64,000 nt of DNA from UBA12077 sp963665525 (GTDB taxonomy: Bacteria; Bacteroidota; Bacteroidia; Bacteroidales; UBA12077), in contig OY762280.1 in NCBI GenBank assembly GCA_963665525.1, forward strand, positions 1,240,001 to 1,304,000, in the 5' to 3' direction. Numbering within the stretch: position 1 is the stretch's first letter; each line of letters begins with the position of its first letter. Of this stretch, positions 45,430-54,412 are shown one piece after another. The notes under the pieces were generated by a model. It did not search any database, had not been told where the DNA came from, and saw only the letters and a list, made by a program, of their open reading frames with translations. A program made the translations under genes and the position numbers.

Positions 45430-47832
45430 ATGATATTTAAATTTACTCTTCGAAATTTAGCAAAACGACCATTTTTAAACCTAACAAAAGTCATTGGATT
45501 AAGTTTGGCATTAAGTGCTTTACTAATCATTTCAATGTATCTAAAGATGGAACTTACATATGATAAGTTTCACAGTAAATCGGATCGAATTTATCGTCAT
45601 ACTTTTACCAGTGAAAACTTCTTAGGAGGAAAACATTTTGCGCGAATATATACAGGTTCTTATATCCCTGCCATGACGGAATATTTTCCAGAAATTGAAA
45701 ATTATGTCCGGTTAGCTCGTTTAAGAGGTGGATTTATTAAGAAAAATGAACAATTTATTGAAATAAATCAGGCATTTCAGGTCGATAGTACATTTTTAAA
45801 TGTTTTTGACACCGAACTTTTAGTTGGGAACTCTGAGAATATTCTTGATGAGCCAAGTACTATGATTATTAGCGAAAGTTATGCAAAAAAAGTGTTTGGA
45901 GATGATAATCCAATAGGACAAGTGTTGACTTTACCTAGTGGTCAGTTTTATGCAGAGAGTATCGATTTTACAGTAAAAGGAATTATGAAAGATTTTCCGG
46001 CAAATAGTCATTTTCATCCCGATTTTATTGTTTCACCAGAAGAAAAATTTTCTTTTGATTCATGGGCATGGGTTTATTTGTTATTAACAGAAAATGCAAA
46101 TCCTAATGATATAACAGATAAATTTCTTGATTTTGGCTCTTCTGTCTGGAAAATGGAAAAGACTGAGATAAAAATGATTCCATATTTACAATGTATTGAG
46201 GATATTCATTTAAAATCTAATAAATTACGCGAAATTGAGCCTAATGGAAATATGGTAATTATTTATACGATATCAGCGGCTGCTTTTTTACTTCTTTTTA
46301 TAGCTTTAATAAATTATGCAAACTTAAACATAGGGATGGCGGGATTTAGCGATAAGTTTGTTTTTGTTAACAAGCTTTCAGGGTCGTCTCAAAAAATAGC
46401 ATTAAAGCAATATTTCTTAGAAGGTTTAATTGTTTACCTGATTGTAATGGCTATTTCTTATTTATTTACTGTTTTTGCCGACGCTTATATTCAGAAACAG
46501 ATAGGAATTAAGCTTTTTGATGGTGAGATTATGTTAGCACTCCTTATTGTCTTGATTTTTGGTGTTTTAAGCTTATTGGCATCTATTGCACCAATGTATA
46601 AGTTGATATTATCGAAAGTAAATTCTGTTTTAGATTTTAAGAATCTTACCAATGTTAAACGAAAAGGAGTTAGTAATGGATTAATTGTTTTGCAATATAC
46701 TATTTCTATTGCTCTTATTGTTGCCGTATTCGTAATTCAAAGACAAACCAACTTTGCACTTAAATCAGGAATGGGGAATAATTCCAGCAACTTAATTTGT
46801 ATTGAGAATGTACATGCTAATGTGCAAGCCGATTTCCCGATTTTTAAAGAAGAACTGATGAAATACAATTCGATTGAATTAGTTTCTGCGATGTTTGAAC
46901 CTCCGGGAGGTGAAGCCAATGATATGTTTCCATTTACAATGGAAGGTTACGTCCCCGACGAATCAAATCCTCAGGATAATTCTATAGGTGTATTTCCGTG
47001 CGATTATTCTTTTGCTGAAATCTTTAATCTGGAATTCTTAAGTGGTAAGAATTTTTCTGAGAAATATGAAGATACAGAAGGTTCAGGTGAGTATATCATT
47101 AATGAAGCTGCAATGAAAAGACTCGGATATTCAGCTGCAGAGGAGATTACAGGTAAAGAATTTGATCTTAATTTTTTCAACGATTTTATTCAGATACCAA
47201 GTGGTAAGATCATAGGAGTGGTCAAAGATTTTCATTTTTCGAGCCTGAAAAAAGAAATTGAACCTTATGTATTTTTTAAAAGAGATACATTGTGGGTAAG
47301 TAATTTTATTGTTTCGTTTAATTCTGAGGAAAGAGATCAGGCAATTTTAGATATGAAAACCGTTTGGAATCAATTATATCCTAACTATACTTTAGAGTTT
47401 TCATATATTGATTCAATGTACAAGCAAGTATATAAAACCGAAATATTACAGGCCAAGTTATTGTCTATATTTACATTTATTGCTCTGTTTATTTGTTCTA
47501 TGGGATTATTAGGAATGTCGCTACTTATAACGCAACGAAAAACAAAAGAAATAGGAATACGAAAAGTGAATGGAGCAAAAATATCCCAAATTGTTTGGTT
47601 GGTAAACTGGAACTTAATGAAATGGATTATTATATCTTTTATTGTTTCTGTCCCTCTGGCATATTACGCAATGCAAAAATGGTTAGAAAACTTTGCCTAC
47701 AAAATACAAATTAGTTGGTGGATTTTCGCTATTGCAGGATTAGCTGCTATATTAATATCAGTTATAACAGTATCACTAATTTCATGGAAAGCAGCACGTA
47801 GCAATCCGGTGGATGCTTTAAGGTATGAATAG
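45430..47832 (+). CDS. FtsX/MacB-type ABC transporter permease
   Basis: An 800-residue inner-membrane protein from the ATG at 45430. A TTG at 45409 sits inside the promoter-like TAAGTTTG (45404-45411), so the ATG is preferred. There are two MacB periplasmic core domains, each followed by FtsX helices: an N-terminal helix after RNLAKRPFLNLTKV, helices near 280-400, another near 425, and three at the C-terminus around ERK-like TQRKTKEIGIRKVNGAK. The ending AARSNPVDALRYE is the family signature. No ATPase gene is adjacent; Bacteroidota have many such orphan permeases. Export of a lipoprotein, peptide or drug is possible. Confidence 0.85.
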   Translation: MIFKFTLRNLAKRPFLNLTKVIGLSLALSALLIISMYLKMELTYDKFHSKSDRIYRHTFTSENFLGGKHFARIYTGSYIPAMTEYFPEIENYVRLARLRGGFIKKNEQFIEINQAFQVDSTFLNVFDTELLVGNSENILDEPSTMIISESYAKKVFGDDNPIGQVLTLPSGQFYAESIDFTVKGIMKDFPANSHFHPDFIVSPEEKFSFDSWAWVYLLLTENANPNDITDKFLDFGSSVWKMEKTEIKMIPYLQCIEDIHLKSNKLREIEPNGNMVIIYTISAAAFLLLFIALINYANLNIGMAGFSDKFVFVNKLSGSSQKIALKQYFLEGLIVYLIVMAISYLFTVFADAYIQKQIGIKLFDGEIMLALLIVLIFGVLSLLASIAPMYKLILSKVNSVLDFKNLTNVKRKGVSNGLIVLQYTISIALIVAVFVIQRQTNFALKSGMGNNSSNLICIENVHANVQADFPIFKEELMKYNSIELVSAMFEPPGGEANDMFPFTMEGYVPDESNPQDNSIGVFPCDYSFAEIFNLEFLSGKNFSEKYEDTEGSGEYIINEAAMKRLGYSAAEEITGKEFDLNFFNDFIQIPSGKIIGVVKDFHFSSLKKEIEPYVFFKRDTLWVSNFIVSFNSEERDQAILDMKTVWNQLYPNYTLEFSYIDSMYKQVYKTEILQAKLLSIFTFIALFICSMGLLGMSLLITQRKTKEIGIRKVNGAKISQIVWLVNWNLMKWIIISFIVSVPLAYYAMQKWLENFAYKIQISWWIFAIAGLAAILISVITVSLISWKAARSNPVDALRYE

Positions 47833-47869
47833 TCTGAGTTTAGAATGTAGATTGATGATTTTAGAAATA

Positions 47870-47907
47870 GTTTACCTTTCAGAGTCGTAAGACCTGAAAG
47901 AGTAAAC
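47870..47907. repeat. Hairpin repeat upstream of the MutS-like gene
   Basis: An imperfect palindrome GTTTAC-CTTTCAG (47870-47882), 11-nt loop, CTGAAAG-a-GTAAAC (47894-47907). Its left arm plus loop start (16 bp, 47871-47886) recurs exactly at 49360-49375 on the other side of the MutS-like gene. It is itself bracketed by two near-identical 23-mers (47843-47865 and 47916-47938), GAATGTAGATTGA(T/C)GATTTT followed by AGA. Confidence 0.65.
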
Positions 47908-47994
47908 TAAATGATGAATGTAGATTGACGATTTTAGAGTTTGCACTAAAATCTAAAATAAAGTGCCATTCTATTTAATGAATACTAAACAACC

Positions 47995-49344
47995 ATGAAG
48001 TTTAATATTGATAAGCAAACTTTTTCTGATTTAAATATTTTTCCTGAGCGGAAAGAAGATAAGTCAATTTTCGGATTGTTCGACTATACTAAATCCATTA
48101 AAGGTAGAAATATGCTCATGGATTTAATGAAAAGTCCAATTAACAATATAAGCCTGTTAAAAGACAGAGTTGATACAATAAGATATCTTTGCAATAATTC
48201 ATTCCCTATTAATATTGATGCAAAAGATATTGATTTCATAGAATATTATCTGAACGAAAACATAGCAATTTTACGTAATAATTTTGTTAGTTCTTTTTTT
48301 AATTGGATTGGAAATAAGGTTAAACCGAGAAATGAATATTATGTAATATCGAAAGGAATAAAAATCTTAATAAAATACCTTGTTCACCTATATGAGGTTA
48401 TTGGTAGAGTTGAGCAGTCAAACCTTCCTTACTTTCTTGAGCAAAATTTTAAGGATCTTAAATTAATTTTTGTAAAGAAATATATGCAAGGAATTCTGAA
48501 CAACAGCAAAAAGAAATTATCATTCAGGCAGATAAATAATTATGATTATTTAATAAGAAAAAAAGGAAAAGAAGATATAAAGAGAATCCTTGATTTTACA
48601 TATAAAGTTGATGCTTTTTTGTCAATTTCAAAAGCTTATAAAATAAATAAAATGACCTTTTCTGAATTTTTAAGCTCAGAGAAGCTTAATTTAAAAGTTG
48701 AAGGTTTATATCATCCCTTTATTAAAGATCCAGTTCCGAATGATTTTCTTATTAATCATGATAATAATCTTTGTTTTCTAACAGGAGCAAATATGTCAGG
48801 AAAATCAACTTTTCTTAAAAGTATTGGTTTATGTATTTATTTATCTCATATTGGATTTCCTGTTCCTGCGAGAAAAATGGAAACAACAGTTTTTAATGGA
48901 TTGTTATCGACTATAAATATTCCTGACAATATAAATAAAGGATATAGTCATTATTATAGTGAGGTAAAGCGAGTAAAAGAAGCAGCTTTGTTGATTAAGG
49001 AAAATAAAAAGGTCATTGTAATATTTGATGAATTATTTAGAGGAACAAATGTTAAAGATGCTTTTGATGCTTCGTTATTAATAACTTCTGCTTTTTCCAA
49101 CATTAAGACTAGTTTATTCTTAATTTCTACACATATTATTGAAGTAGCCGAAGATTTAAAGAACAATAAAGCTATTTTATTTAAATATTTTGAATCAGAA
49201 TTAAAAGGAGAAATTCCAGTTTATAACTATAAATTACAAAATGGAGTTTCGAGCGAACGGTTAGGATTACAGATAGTTAAGAACGAAAAAATATTAGAAA
49301 TCCTAGAGGAAATAACTAAGAATAGTTTGAGTGTTGCAAATTAA
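47995..49344 (+). CDS. Short MutS-like ATPase without mismatch-recognition domain
   Basis: A 449-residue protein that holds only the lever/core region (about 1-235) and the ATPase domain V of MutS. Walker A is TGANMSGKST (263-272), Walker B is VIVIFDELFRGTN, followed by the MutS signature ISTHI. The N-terminal mismatch-binding (Phe-x-Glu) and connector domains of MutS1 and the Smr tail of MutS2 are absent. Compact family members of about 440 residues occur across Bacteroidota and their role is not established. A short repeat lies on both sides of the gene. Confidence 0.85.
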   Translation: MKFNIDKQTFSDLNIFPERKEDKSIFGLFDYTKSIKGRNMLMDLMKSPINNISLLKDRVDTIRYLCNNSFPINIDAKDIDFIEYYLNENIAILRNNFVSSFFNWIGNKVKPRNEYYVISKGIKILIKYLVHLYEVIGRVEQSNLPYFLEQNFKDLKLIFVKKYMQGILNNSKKKLSFRQINNYDYLIRKKGKEDIKRILDFTYKVDAFLSISKAYKINKMTFSEFLSSEKLNLKVEGLYHPFIKDPVPNDFLINHDNNLCFLTGANMSGKSTFLKSIGLCIYLSHIGFPVPARKMETTVFNGLLSTINIPDNINKGYSHYYSEVKRVKEAALLIKENKKVIVIFDELFRGTNVKDAFDASLLITSAFSNIKTSLFLISTHIIEVAEDLKNNKAILFKYFESELKGEIPVYNYKLQNGVSSERLGLQIVKNEKILEILEEITKNSLSVAN

Positions 49345-49359
49345 TATATTTAAAATCTA

Positions 49360-49375
49360 TTTACCTTTCAGAGTC
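49360..49375 (+). repeat. 16-bp copy of the repeat flanking the MutS-like gene
   Basis: TTTACCTTTCAGAGTC is identical to 47871-47886 and in the same orientation. Here it is followed by a different sequence (CTTGGACT), so the copy is partial and lacks the right arm. Confidence 0.6.
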
Positions 49376-49388
49376 CTTGGACTATTAG

Positions 49389-49841
49389 CTAAAAAATATC
49401 CTTAATAGTAAACTGATTGTTATTAATAGAAAACGTTTCGCCAGTTTTTAAACCCTGCATAGCTTTATAAACAGGTACCTGAGTTGAAATGGCAAAGTAT
49501 ATGTCATTATCGATTTGCACTTTACCAATAGCAGTAGATACAATCATCTTTTGTTTATCGGTAATAACAATAGCTCCAAATTTAACTGTTTCAGGAGATT
49601 TAGATGAGTCAATTTTATTTAGTAATTTAATATCATCTAAATACTTTTCAAGTTGTTGTAGTTGTAAATCTTTTTTCTTTAAAATATTATCTCTAAAAGG
49701 ATCAAACATATCATGATCGCCCTCGTATTCGCTGGCCGTTTGAATAATCTCCTCAATAGTATCGCGAACAGACTGCACATTTTGCTCGAGGATACTAATA
49801 CAAGTATTAATAATCTTTTTTCTTAATTCTAACTTATTCAT
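49389..49841 (-). CDS. GreA/GreB C-terminal-domain-like protein
   Basis: A 150-residue cytoplasmic protein from the ATG at 49841; a second ATG at 49862 is possible but gives an unusual hydrophobic extension. The first about 80 residues form a helical hairpin (ILEQNVQSVRDTIEEII ... DLQLQQLEKYLDDIKLL). The last about 65 resemble the FKBP-like C-terminal domain of Gre factors (VKFGAIVITDKQKMIVSTAIG, ISTQVPVYKAMQGLKTGET). Such proteins are often mislabelled 3-oxoacyl-ACP synthase in Bacteroidota. The tip acidic residues needed for transcript cleavage are not obvious, so transcript-cleavage function is unproven. Confidence 0.7.
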   Translation of the reverse strand: MNKLELRKKIINTCISILEQNVQSVRDTIEEIIQTASEYEGDHDMFDPFRDNILKKKDLQLQQLEKYLDDIKLLNKIDSSKSPETVKFGAIVITDKQKMIVSTAIGKVQIDNDIYFAISTQVPVYKAMQGLKTGETFSINNNQFTIKDIF

Positions 49842-50016
49842 GATGAAAAGATGGTTACTCAAAAATACAAATTTCTTTAATTTTAAGTATTATTTTACAA
49901 TGATTTTGATAAGATTTATAGGTATTTAAGTAGTTATATAATGTAATAGTAAAAAGATGATATAGAACTTCGATACATTTTTATTAAATTGCCAGATCAA
50001 TTTTAAAAGAATAACT

Positions 50017-51648
50017 ATGAAGAATCTAATCAAAATTTCATTGTCTCTAACCTTAACCTTATTAATAATAAATAATTCAAACGCACAAGATAAAAGCGAC
50101 TGGAAAGGTGGAGTTCCGGAAGGCTGTACTTCAATAACAGTTGGTAAGTTGGCTTCAGTCGATGGTTCTGTAATTACTTCTCATACCGATGATAGTCACA
50201 GAACACGTTCGTGGATGGATATTCAACCAGCAAAAAATCATAAAGCAGGAGAGGTGGTTCCTATGTTTAAAAGAACTCAGGATAACACCAAAGCAATGCC
50301 TGCTTACAAACACGATAAAATTGGTGAGATTCCACAAGTTGAACATACTTATCAGTTTGTGAATTCAGCATATCCATGTATGAACGAAAAACAATTAGGA
50401 ATAGGAGAATCAACATTTGGAGGGAGAGAAGAACTTCAATCAGATGAAGGTTTGATTGATTGTCAAAGACTTTGCCAATTAATGGTTGAGCGCACGACTA
50501 CAGCTCGCGAAGCTATTCAAATGGCAGGAGAATTAGTGAAAGAATATGGATGGAATGATTATGGCGAAGCATTAACCATTGCAGATCCGAATGAAGTATG
50601 GCATTTCGAAATTGTAGGTCCTGGTAAAGGAAAAGTAGGAGGAGTTTGGGTTGCTCAACGTGTACCTGATGATCATATTGCTTGTAATGTAAATGCAAGT
50701 ACGATCAAGGAAATTGATCTTTCAAATGCAGATTATTTTATGGCATCGGAAAATATTTATGATGTTGCTAAAGAAAATGGTTGGTGGAATGAAAGTGAAA
50801 CATTCAAATTTTGTTATGCTTATGCTCCGGGAAGTAGAAATGCAATAGGCTCTCGTCGTCGCGAATGGAGAATTTTTGATCTTTTAGCTCCTTCATTAAA
50901 ATTAGACCCTAATGCTCAGGATTACCCTTTCTCGGTTAAACCTGATAAGAAAGTAAGTTTAGAAGATCTAGTAATGGTTTTTAAGGATTATTATGAAGGA
51001 ACACCTTACGATATGACTCGTAGCATTAAAGCTACTGATAAAGATGGAAAAACAATTGTATCGCCTTTGGCAAATCCTTTTATGCCTTACGATCAATTAG
51101 AAATATCGAATGTAAGTGGAGGTTGGTATAGTGTTGATCACGAAACCGGTAAAATAGATTTCTTAGGAGAAAGAACTATTGCTCGTTGGTACACCATGTA
51201 TGCAACGATTATTCAGTGTCGCGATTGGCTACCTGACGAAATTGGCGGAGTTGTTTGGATGGCACAAGATAATGTAGCAACTTCTATCTATGTTCCGATT
51301 TATTGCAGTGTAACTGATTTACCAAGCTCATATAAAACTCCTGGTCGTGTAAACGGATTTACCAGAGAATCGGCGTGGTGGGCATTTAACCGTATGGGAA
51401 CATTAGCAGCTCAGCGTTGGGGGGATATGCGTCATGATGTTAATGGAACATGGAATCCTATGCAAAAAGATTTATTTGAAAATCAGAAAAGTATTGAAGA
51501 AGATGCTTTAAAACTTTACAATAAAAAGAAACCACAGAAAACAGTTGAATTTTTAAATAAATATACAAACGATTGTGGCGAGTTGGTAGTAGAAGAAGCA
51601 TGGAAATTAGGAGATTTCCTTTGGACTAAATACGACGAGAAATTTTAA
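50017..51648 (+). CDS. C69-family dipeptidase, secreted
   Basis: A 543-residue peptidase (U34/C69, an Ntn hydrolase) with signal peptide (1-23, ending NSNAQ). The likely nucleophile is Cys37 in PEGCTSITVGKLASVDGS, which is normally freed by processing. Further family stretches: HTDDSHRTRSW, GIGESTFGGREELQ, RTTTAREAIQ, VANE-like EVWHFEIVGPGKGKVG, and WAFNRMGTLAAQRW. It probably degrades dipeptides in the periplasm or outside the cell. The intergenic hairpin that follows lacks a T run. Confidence 0.92.
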   Translation: MKNLIKISLSLTLTLLIINNSNAQDKSDWKGGVPEGCTSITVGKLASVDGSVITSHTDDSHRTRSWMDIQPAKNHKAGEVVPMFKRTQDNTKAMPAYKHDKIGEIPQVEHTYQFVNSAYPCMNEKQLGIGESTFGGREELQSDEGLIDCQRLCQLMVERTTTAREAIQMAGELVKEYGWNDYGEALTIADPNEVWHFEIVGPGKGKVGGVWVAQRVPDDHIACNVNASTIKEIDLSNADYFMASENIYDVAKENGWWNESETFKFCYAYAPGSRNAIGSRRREWRIFDLLAPSLKLDPNAQDYPFSVKPDKKVSLEDLVMVFKDYYEGTPYDMTRSIKATDKDGKTIVSPLANPFMPYDQLEISNVSGGWYSVDHETGKIDFLGERTIARWYTMYATIIQCRDWLPDEIGGVVWMAQDNVATSIYVPIYCSVTDLPSSYKTPGRVNGFTRESAWWAFNRMGTLAAQRWGDMRHDVNGTWNPMQKDLFENQKSIEEDALKLYNKKKPQKTVEFLNKYTNDCGELVVEEAWKLGDFLWTKYDEKF

Positions 51649-51677
51649 CTTTTATAGTATCAAGAATTAAGATGATT

Positions 51678-51713
51678 AGATTTGAGATTAATAATATACA
51701 TAGTCTCAAATCT
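51678..51713. repeat. Inverted repeat between the dipeptidase and aldolase genes
   Basis: AGATTTGAGA (51678-51687) and TCTCAAATCT (51704-51713) form a 10-bp perfect stem with a 16-nt loop. No T tract follows, so it is not a typical terminator. Confidence 0.6.
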
Positions 51714-51736
51714 CACATCTAATAATCTAATATCTT

Positions 51737-52768
51737 ATGATAAACAAACGCGGATTTGCAAGTGATAATAATTCAGGTGTGCATCCTGAGATTATGAAAG
51801 CAATTATGGATGCTAACAAAGGGCATACGATTGCTTATGGAGATGATATTTATACCGAAAGAGCAAAAGCTAAGTTTTATGAGTATCTTGGAAATGATAT
51901 TGATGTATATTTTGTTTTTATCGGCACAGCAGCTAATGTATTGGGGCTAAATGCAGCAACTCGTTCGTGGAATGCTGTGATATGCGCAGAAACAGCTCAT
52001 ATTAATGTCGACGAATGTGGTGCTCCTGAAAAATTTAACGGATTTAAATTACTTTCCTTAGAAACACCTAACGGGAAGTTAACGGTTGAATTAATCCAAA
52101 AACATATGCATGGATTTGGATTTGAGCATCATTCACAACCAAAAGTTATATCTATAACACAGGCTACTGAGTTAGGAACTGTTTATACTCCTGAGGAAAT
52201 AAAAACTCTTGCTGATTTTGCACACAAAAATAATATGTACTTGCATATGGATGGTGCACGAATTGCAAATGCAGCTGTGAGTTTAGGTGTGGGTTTTAAA
52301 GAGTTTACTAAAGATGCAGGTGTTGATATTCTTTCGTTTGGAGGTACTAAAAATGGAATGATGTATGGCGAAGCCATTGTATTCTTTAATAAACAACTAG
52401 GAGAGGAGTTTAAATATATCCGCAAACAGGGAATGCAACTGGCATCTAAAATGAGGTTTATTTCTGCTCAATTCGAAAGATATTTAAAGGATGATTTATG
52501 GAAGCAAAATGCAGAGCATTCGAATAAAATGGCACAGTTACTGGCTTCTAAAATACAAGAAATACCGCAAATTAAAATAACTCAAAAAGTAGAAGCTAAT
52601 GGAGTATTTGCTATAGTACCGTCAAGAGAAATAATCGAAGAATTAATGAATGAATATTTCTTCTACGATTGGGATGAATCTAGAAATGAAGTGCGGTGGA
52701 TGTGTTCTTTTGATACGCAGGAAGAAGATATTATGAAGTTCACTGAATTGATTAAGAAGAAAATCTAA
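51737..52768 (+). CDS. Low-specificity L-threonine aldolase
   Basis: A PLP enzyme of 343 residues that splits threonine or allo-threonine to glycine and acetaldehyde. Seen: N-terminal GFASDNNSGVHPEI, FIGTAANVLGLNA, HMDGARIANAAVSLG with the Asp that binds the pyridine nitrogen, and the PLP Lys in SFGGTKNGMMYGEAI. The family's usual length is about 340. It lies 88 bp after the C69 dipeptidase on the same strand; a shared role in peptide or amino-acid breakdown is possible. Confidence 0.93.
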   Translation: MINKRGFASDNNSGVHPEIMKAIMDANKGHTIAYGDDIYTERAKAKFYEYLGNDIDVYFVFIGTAANVLGLNAATRSWNAVICAETAHINVDECGAPEKFNGFKLLSLETPNGKLTVELIQKHMHGFGFEHHSQPKVISITQATELGTVYTPEEIKTLADFAHKNNMYLHMDGARIANAAVSLGVGFKEFTKDAGVDILSFGGTKNGMMYGEAIVFFNKQLGEEFKYIRKQGMQLASKMRFISAQFERYLKDDLWKQNAEHSNKMAQLLASKIQEIPQIKITQKVEANGVFAIVPSREIIEELMNEYFFYDWDESRNEVRWMCSFDTQEEDIMKFTELIKKKI

Positions 52769-52779
52769 ATCATAAATAA

Positions 52780-54195
52780 TTACACTGGGATATAAGGAAC
52801 TGTTATATTAATTTCAGTTCCTTTTCCTTTTTCTGAACTTAAGGTAACATCACCATTTAACAGTTTAACATATTCTTTTGAAATAGATAAACCTAATCCT
52901 AATCCACCATAAATAATGCTTGTATCTGAATTTTCTTGAGTAAAGCATTTAAATATATCTTCTTGTTTGCTTCTATCAATACCAATACCAGTATCTTTCA
53001 CATAAAATTTAATTGTATTATTCATAACATGATATCCAAAATTAATATTTCCTTTTTCAGTGAATTTATAAGCATTCTCTAGAAGATTATTAAGAATCCG
53101 ATATAATTTAGAACCATCAATAATTACCTGACAATCATTATCGGGGAGACCGTTTAGAAGATTTAATTTAATATTTTTTGAATTTTTGGCAGTATATTCT
53201 AATAATAATTCTTGTGTTATTTTATTAATATCTACCTTATCACTATTTATAACATGCTGCTGAGTTTCAAGTTTGGAAATTTCTACAATATCATCAATAA
53301 TTTTAAGAAGCTGATGACTACTTTGATTTATAACTTGAATATATTCTTTTTTCGTATTATAATCTAAATCAGGATTATTTAGTAAATCAGTAAAACCTAA
53401 AATTCCATTCAATGGTGTTCTAACTTCGTGCGACATATTATTTAAGAACTTTGTCTTCAAACGATCACTTTCTTCAGCTTTTTCTTTTGCAATAATTAAT
53501 TCATTCTGATTTTCTTTTAAAGCATCTGTTGTAACAATTAATTCTTCATTAGTTGCTCTAATCTCTTCTTCACTAGCAATTAATTCCTGATTCTTAATTT
53601 CAATTTTAATTTTATCATCATTTATTTTACGAATAGTCGATAACGTGAATTTATTCACAAAATATATGATTAGTGCAGTGACAATAACAATAGTAGAATG
53701 AGTTACATATGCTGAAGTGATCATATCCACGTCTTCTGTTATTACACTTCTAGTGTATAAATAAATCCTGGTTGTTGTAAGCAGAACAAGAATTGTATTT
53801 ATAATAATAACACGTCGATTGGCAAATATTGAACCTAATGCAAATAATGCAAATATAGAGTAGTATCCATGTAGAAATTTGTAGAGCGGAGATATGGAGT
53901 CATCGAAAATATTCATCCAGAATAATAAAATTGCAACAATAGAAACAGAGTATACATTACCTGTATATTTTATTCCTTTTTTCTTAAGTAGAAATAGTGA
54001 AAAAATAAGAAATACAACAATAGATATTTTAGAAAAAAAAGAAATAGTAAAGTATATATCAGAATAGACTAAATCTAATAATATAGACAAAAAAGATAAA
54101 ACAATACCAATAAGGTTTATTCCGATAAAAGAAACTGTTTTAAGCTTATCGATATAATCCAATTCACGATTAGGATAAAAATAGTTAATGAACAT
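52780..54195 (-). CDS. Sensor histidine kinase with six membrane helices
   Basis: A 471-residue membrane kinase. The N-terminal about 185 residues hold six hydrophobic helices, without a recognised sensor domain. A coiled coil (about 190-240, ELIASEEEIRATNEEL) leads to HisKA with His256 in LNNMSHEVRTPLNG and HATPase_c (DTGIGI, GGLGLGLSIS). There is no receiver domain and no regulator gene next to it, so the partner is unknown. The linker and HisKA resemble those of the hybrid kinase at 10076, including the shared EKAEESDRLK stretch. It is divergent from the PurF-like gene. Confidence 0.9.
   Translation of the reverse strand: MFINYFYPNRELDYIDKLKTVSFIGINLIGIVLSFLSILLDLVYSDIYFTISFFSKISIVVFLIFSLFLLKKKGIKYTGNVYSVSIVAILLFWMNIFDDSISPLYKFLHGYYSIFALFALGSIFANRRVIIINTILVLLTTTRIYLYTRSVITEDVDMITSAYVTHSTIVIVTALIIYFVNKFTLSTIRKINDDKIKIEIKNQELIASEEEIRATNEELIVTTDALKENQNELIIAKEKAEESDRLKTKFLNNMSHEVRTPLNGILGFTDLLNNPDLDYNTKKEYIQVINQSSHQLLKIIDDIVEISKLETQQHVINSDKVDINKITQELLLEYTAKNSKNIKLNLLNGLPDNDCQVIIDGSKLYRILNNLLENAYKFTEKGNINFGYHVMNNTIKFYVKDTGIGIDRSKQEDIFKCFTQENSDTSIIYGGLGLGLSISKEYVKLLNGDVTLSSEKGKGTEINITVPYIPV
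52794..52830 (+). terminator. Terminator of threonine aldolase inside the convergent kinase gene
   Basis: A 9-bp perfect stem AAGGAACTG/CAGTTCCTT (52794-52802 and 52815-52823) with a 12-nt loop, then TTCCTTTTT. It lies 26 bp after the aldolase stop, within the last codons of the opposite-strand histidine kinase gene. Confidence 0.5.
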
Positions 54196-54412
54196 TTTTT
54201 ACAATTTTCTTTCTAACACTATATAGTGAAAAATGTTTATTATAAAATAATTACTAATAAAAAACAGGATAAAAATATACATAATTAATTAGAGCAAGAA
54301 CGAAATAGAAAATATCAACAAAAGCACTTCAGTTATTAACGATATTTTCTATAAAGTATAAAAACATATATTTTAGCCATATTATTTTAATAACTCAAAA
54401 TTATAAAGAAAT

